A stretch of 16,062 bases of DNA from JBFXAN01 sp050184225 (GTDB lineage: Bacteria; Chloroflexota; Dehalococcoidia; CAUJGQ01), in contig JBFXAN010000149.1 in assembly GCA_050184225.1 (NCBI GenBank), positions 1 through 16,062 of the forward strand, written 5' to 3'. The stretch's first letter is position 1; the number at the start of each line of letters is the position of its first letter. The translations under genes and the position numbers were made by a program. The notes beneath the pieces were generated by a model. The model did no database searches, had not been told where the DNA came from, and saw only the letters and a list, made by a program, of their open reading frames with translations. Below are positions 13,846 to 16,062 of this stretch, in pieces.

Positions 13846-15903
13846 ATGACGAGTATCTATGGGGGACGAACCTCTCGGCCAGATCTCGCAGTCCTCGCCG
13901 ATGTCCGGCAGCGGAATGCCGCGCTCGTTCAGCGGGCGGTGATGCCGAGCGACGATGACGCGCATGATCGTCTGATCGGCTGCGTGCTCGGACTGGCGGT
14001 CGGCGATGTGCTCGGCTGCCCGGTCGAGGGCTTGCGCTTTCGCGATATTCAGCGGCGCTACGGCTCGGTAGGCGGCCTCCTGATTCCCGAGTACGGCCGG
14101 CACTGGCGACTTCCCGGCCTGCACTCGGACGACACCCAGCAGGCACTGGCCGTCCTCATCGCATTGGAGCGAGATGGGCGGCCGCGCAGTGGAGCGGGCG
14201 CAGCCGCACCCGACCGCCAGATCGCTGAGCGGCTCGCCTCCCTCTACGTCCGGGGGATGCAAGCGGATGTCCGTGCGGCCTTTGGCTGCTGGCGCGGCAC
14301 GGGGCGAAACTTCCGCAGCGCCGTTTCCCGGATGAGCAAGGACGGGCATGCCCCTGGCGCGCAGGGGCTGGTTGGTAGCATCACGCAACGACTGGGGTTC
14401 AACCAGCGTGCGACAACTTGGCCGTTTGGCTACGGCGAACCGAGCGCTGGGCTCGGCGCCGTGATGCGCATCCCGCCGCTCGGCGTCGCTGCGACGGGCG
14501 ACAGCTTTGAGGCACTCGCGCGGCTCGTCGCCGCCGTGACGCTCATTACCCACACCCATCCGCTGGCGGTGGTCAGCGCCGCAGCCGCGGCCTTTGCCAG
14601 CCGGTTGCTGGTTGACTGTCAGCACGACACATTCTCCCCCGACCAATTCCTCGCCGACCTGAGCGCCAGGGTGCGCTCACTCGAGGAGCACTTGCCGTCA
14701 GTTCTTGGGGAGGGCGAGTACGCGGTCCAATCTGAGCAGCAGACGACGCTGGTGTCGACGCTCATCACGGCCGTGGCTGGATTGGTCCGAATCGAACCCG
14801 CAACTGTGATGCGGGATCTTGCCGAACGTAGTGCGGCTGCGACGGGCCGGCGCACTCATCCCACCGAGGGGTTCGCGCCGGTCGGCGTGGCGGCCTGCCT
14901 CTACTTCTTCGCCCATGATGCCGGTGACCCAGCAGCCGCATTGCTCGCCGCGATCAATGCCGGCGGTGATACCGACACGATCGGCGCCATCGTCGGCGCT
15001 TTCTCTGGTGCCCTGTACGGGCCAGCGGCCTTCCGGCAATTCCTCCCCGATCTGGTGGCGCTGGAGAGTATCATCCGTACAGCCAACGGCGAGCGTGTCG
15101 ACTTGATCGCCGAGGAGACGCGCCTGACCAGGCTCGAAGAAGAGATCAAGGCGAGACTCGCAGAGACGGTCGCACGCCGGATGAATGGAGGGTCAGCGAT
15201 GAACCAGCAGCCACGGAATAGCGGATGGGTTGAGGATGACCCGCCCGCTCCCGGCACGGTACCCACACAGCCGAGTGGACAATCGGGTGGCACCGCATCC
15301 CGTACTGGTCGGCGGCCGGCAAAGTTCGACCCGCAGGATCTGACCACGTTGCCAGGCGTGACCAAGCTGGACCAGGGCAATGTGCCGGCCGATGTGATCG
15401 ACCATACGCAATCGGGCGCTTTTACCGTTCGACAGTACTATCAGGTGGACGACGTGCCGCGGTGGCGCGCGTGGCGGGATCTGCTCACGAAGTCGGGCGG
15501 AGAGGAGCAGTGGGTCTTTTACGGCTGTCCGCCGACGATGGCTGAGGAAGTGCTGGGGGACAACGAGCCTGCACCGTACGGCGAGTTTTTCCCGCGGGTC
15601 TTCGGCCAGCACGCGCTTTATCTCTTTCGGCGGGCATCAGATGCAGCCCGAGCGACATTCAAGTTCGGGACGGCGAACGAGGGCTACTTGCTCAGCTGCC
15701 GGCTTGTTACCGGCGCGACCTTTCGCACCAAACAGGCGAATCCACAGGCCGATGCACCACCGCAAGGTCGCGACACTGTGATCGTTCCCAAGGGGACCGA
15801 TCTTGGATTCGGAGTCCTCCGCGGGGATATGTACGTGGCCTTCGACCCGGCACGAATGCTAACGCGCTATATCACCCATATCGAGCGGCCCTCGGGTGGG
15901 TAG
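13846..15903 (+). CDS. ADP-ribosylglycohydrolase (DraG type) fused to a second ART-like domain
   Basis: 685 residues in two parts. Residues about 38-440 are a complete DraG/ARH hydrolase that removes ADP-ribose: GCVLGLAVGDVLGCPVEG at 45-62, SDDTQQA at 94-100 (metal-binding Asp95, Asp96, Thr97), GYGEPSAGLGAVMRIPPLGV near 195-214 and NAGGDTDTIGAIVGAFSGAL at 371-390 (Asp375, Asp377, Thr378). A charged helix and a Pro/Gly-rich linker (about 440-495) lead to a C-terminal ART-fold domain (about 520-682). This shares GAFTVRQYY with GTFTVQEVY of the upstream ART and has ALYLFRRASDAA and a final YVAFDPARMLTRYI strand. There the His is Tyr559 and the Glu is Met662, so it is probably inactive. SD AAGGAGAGGAG supports the ATG. 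It likely reverses or controls the upstream ART. Confidence 0.85.
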   Translation: MTSIYGGRTSRPDLAVLADVRQRNAALVQRAVMPSDDDAHDRLIGCVLGLAVGDVLGCPVEGLRFRDIQRRYGSVGGLLIPEYGRHWRLPGLHSDDTQQALAVLIALERDGRPRSGAGAAAPDRQIAERLASLYVRGMQADVRAAFGCWRGTGRNFRSAVSRMSKDGHAPGAQGLVGSITQRLGFNQRATTWPFGYGEPSAGLGAVMRIPPLGVAATGDSFEALARLVAAVTLITHTHPLAVVSAAAAAFASRLLVDCQHDTFSPDQFLADLSARVRSLEEHLPSVLGEGEYAVQSEQQTTLVSTLITAVAGLVRIEPATVMRDLAERSAAATGRRTHPTEGFAPVGVAACLYFFAHDAGDPAAALLAAINAGGDTDTIGAIVGAFSGALYGPAAFRQFLPDLVALESIIRTANGERVDLIAEETRLTRLEEEIKARLAETVARRMNGGSAMNQQPRNSGWVEDDPPAPGTVPTQPSGQSGGTASRTGRRPAKFDPQDLTTLPGVTKLDQGNVPADVIDHTQSGAFTVRQYYQVDDVPRWRAWRDLLTKSGGEEQWVFYGCPPTMAEEVLGDNEPAPYGEFFPRVFGQHALYLFRRASDAARATFKFGTANEGYLLSCRLVTGATFRTKQANPQADAPPQGRDTVIVPKGTDLGFGVLRGDMYVAFDPARMLTRYITHIERPSGG
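15187..15201 (+). promoter_or_regulatory. Internal SD and ATG at the DraG / ART-like junction
   Basis: GGAGGG (15187-15192), 6 bases, then ATG (15199-15201), in frame, codon 452 of the 685-codon gene. It lies in the linker between the two domains. If used, it would give a separate 234-residue ART-like protein (15199-15903). It may be the relic start of a gene that became fused to draG, or a working internal start. Confidence 0.45.
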
Positions 15904-16000
15904 CACAGAACGAGCATCCTCCCTGCGTCGCGCGGGAACGCTCGCGCACGGCGAAGTTGGTATGAGCCTGCCACATTGGCTCTAGTAGGCAGAGGGAGCG

Positions 16001-16062
16001 ATGGGCGGTTGGAACGTCCTGATAATCCTCACTCTGGTGGTGGCATGGCTTGTACCGTCATT
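16001..16062 (+). CDS. Start of a membrane or secreted protein (cut by window end)
   Basis: The ATG follows GAGGGAG and begins MGGWNVLIILTLVVAWLVPS, a strongly hydrophobic stretch after only four residues. This is an N-terminal membrane helix or signal anchor. Only 20 codons are in the window, so no family can be assigned. The gene starts 97 bases after the DraG-ART gene on the same strand. Confidence 0.5.
   Translation, partial: MGGWNVLIILTLVVAWLVPS

Noticed and set aside
13240..15903. DraT/DraG nitrogenase switch linked to the GlnK-AmtB genes in the same window
   Set aside because: The transferase is PARP-like with H-Y-E and not DraT-like, no nif genes are present, and the nitrogen operon is 7.5 kb away on the other strand.
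15926..15952. GC-rich hairpin after the DraG-ART gene as a terminator
   Set aside because: The stem is short and imperfect, with no T-run, in sequence where such GCG/CGC matches arise easily.

Overview
The window is GC-rich DNA with two divergent gene blocks. Positions 36-5739 lie on the minus strand and positions 6005-16062 on the plus strand. The high GC, the amtB-glnK-glnD order, an actinobacterial-style GlnR box, two Uma2 nuclease genes and a stand-alone eutBC pair suggest a high-GC soil or thermophile-type bacterium. An actinobacterium or a Chloroflexota lineage such as Thermomicrobia would fit. This placement is inference; no rRNA or tRNA is present to confirm it.

Minus-strand block, read right to left. 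A four-part GlnR-like operator (5801-5838) precedes amtB (ammonium channel). Then come glnK (PII signal protein), glnD (PII uridylyltransferase/UMP-removing enzyme with NTase, HD and two ACT domains), a small unknown protein and a histidine-family phosphatase. Two conspicuous repeat structures sit between genes. One is an inverted array of 7-base units between amtB and glnK (4402-4515). The other is a long hairpin between glnK and glnD (3962-4036). The first three genes form a complete nitrogen-sensing set: AmtB imports ammonium, GlnK binds and gates it, and GlnD reads glutamine and modifies GlnK.

Plus-strand block, first part. A HEAT-like helical protein starts at 6005 under its own candidate promoter. 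Two consecutive Uma2-type PD-(D/E)XK nuclease genes follow, then an unknown 96-residue protein with a good candidate promoter. Next is a small catabolic-looking cluster: a degenerate ornithine/aspartate carbamoyltransferase-like protein, an amidohydrolase of the amidohydrolase_2 family, and the two subunits of B12-dependent ethanolamine ammonia-lyase (eutB, eutC). No microcompartment or EutA gene is seen here.

Plus-strand block, last part. After a 327-base gap containing a 12-base palindrome and weak promoters comes the most unusual locus. A compact PARP-like ADP-ribosyltransferase (ART) with an intact His-Tyr-Glu set (13240-13806) has clearly lower GC than its neighbours. It is followed 39 bases later by a 685-residue protein that joins a complete DraG-type ADP-ribosylglycohydrolase to a second ART-fold domain. 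That second domain looks related to the neighbouring enzyme but has lost the His and Glu positions. An in-frame ATG with its own Shine-Dalgarno (SD) sequence lies exactly at the domain junction. This looks like an ADP-ribosylation write/erase pair, possibly a toxin-antitoxin or defence cassette, with an inactive ART copy fused to the eraser. The window ends in the first 20 codons of a probable membrane or secreted protein.
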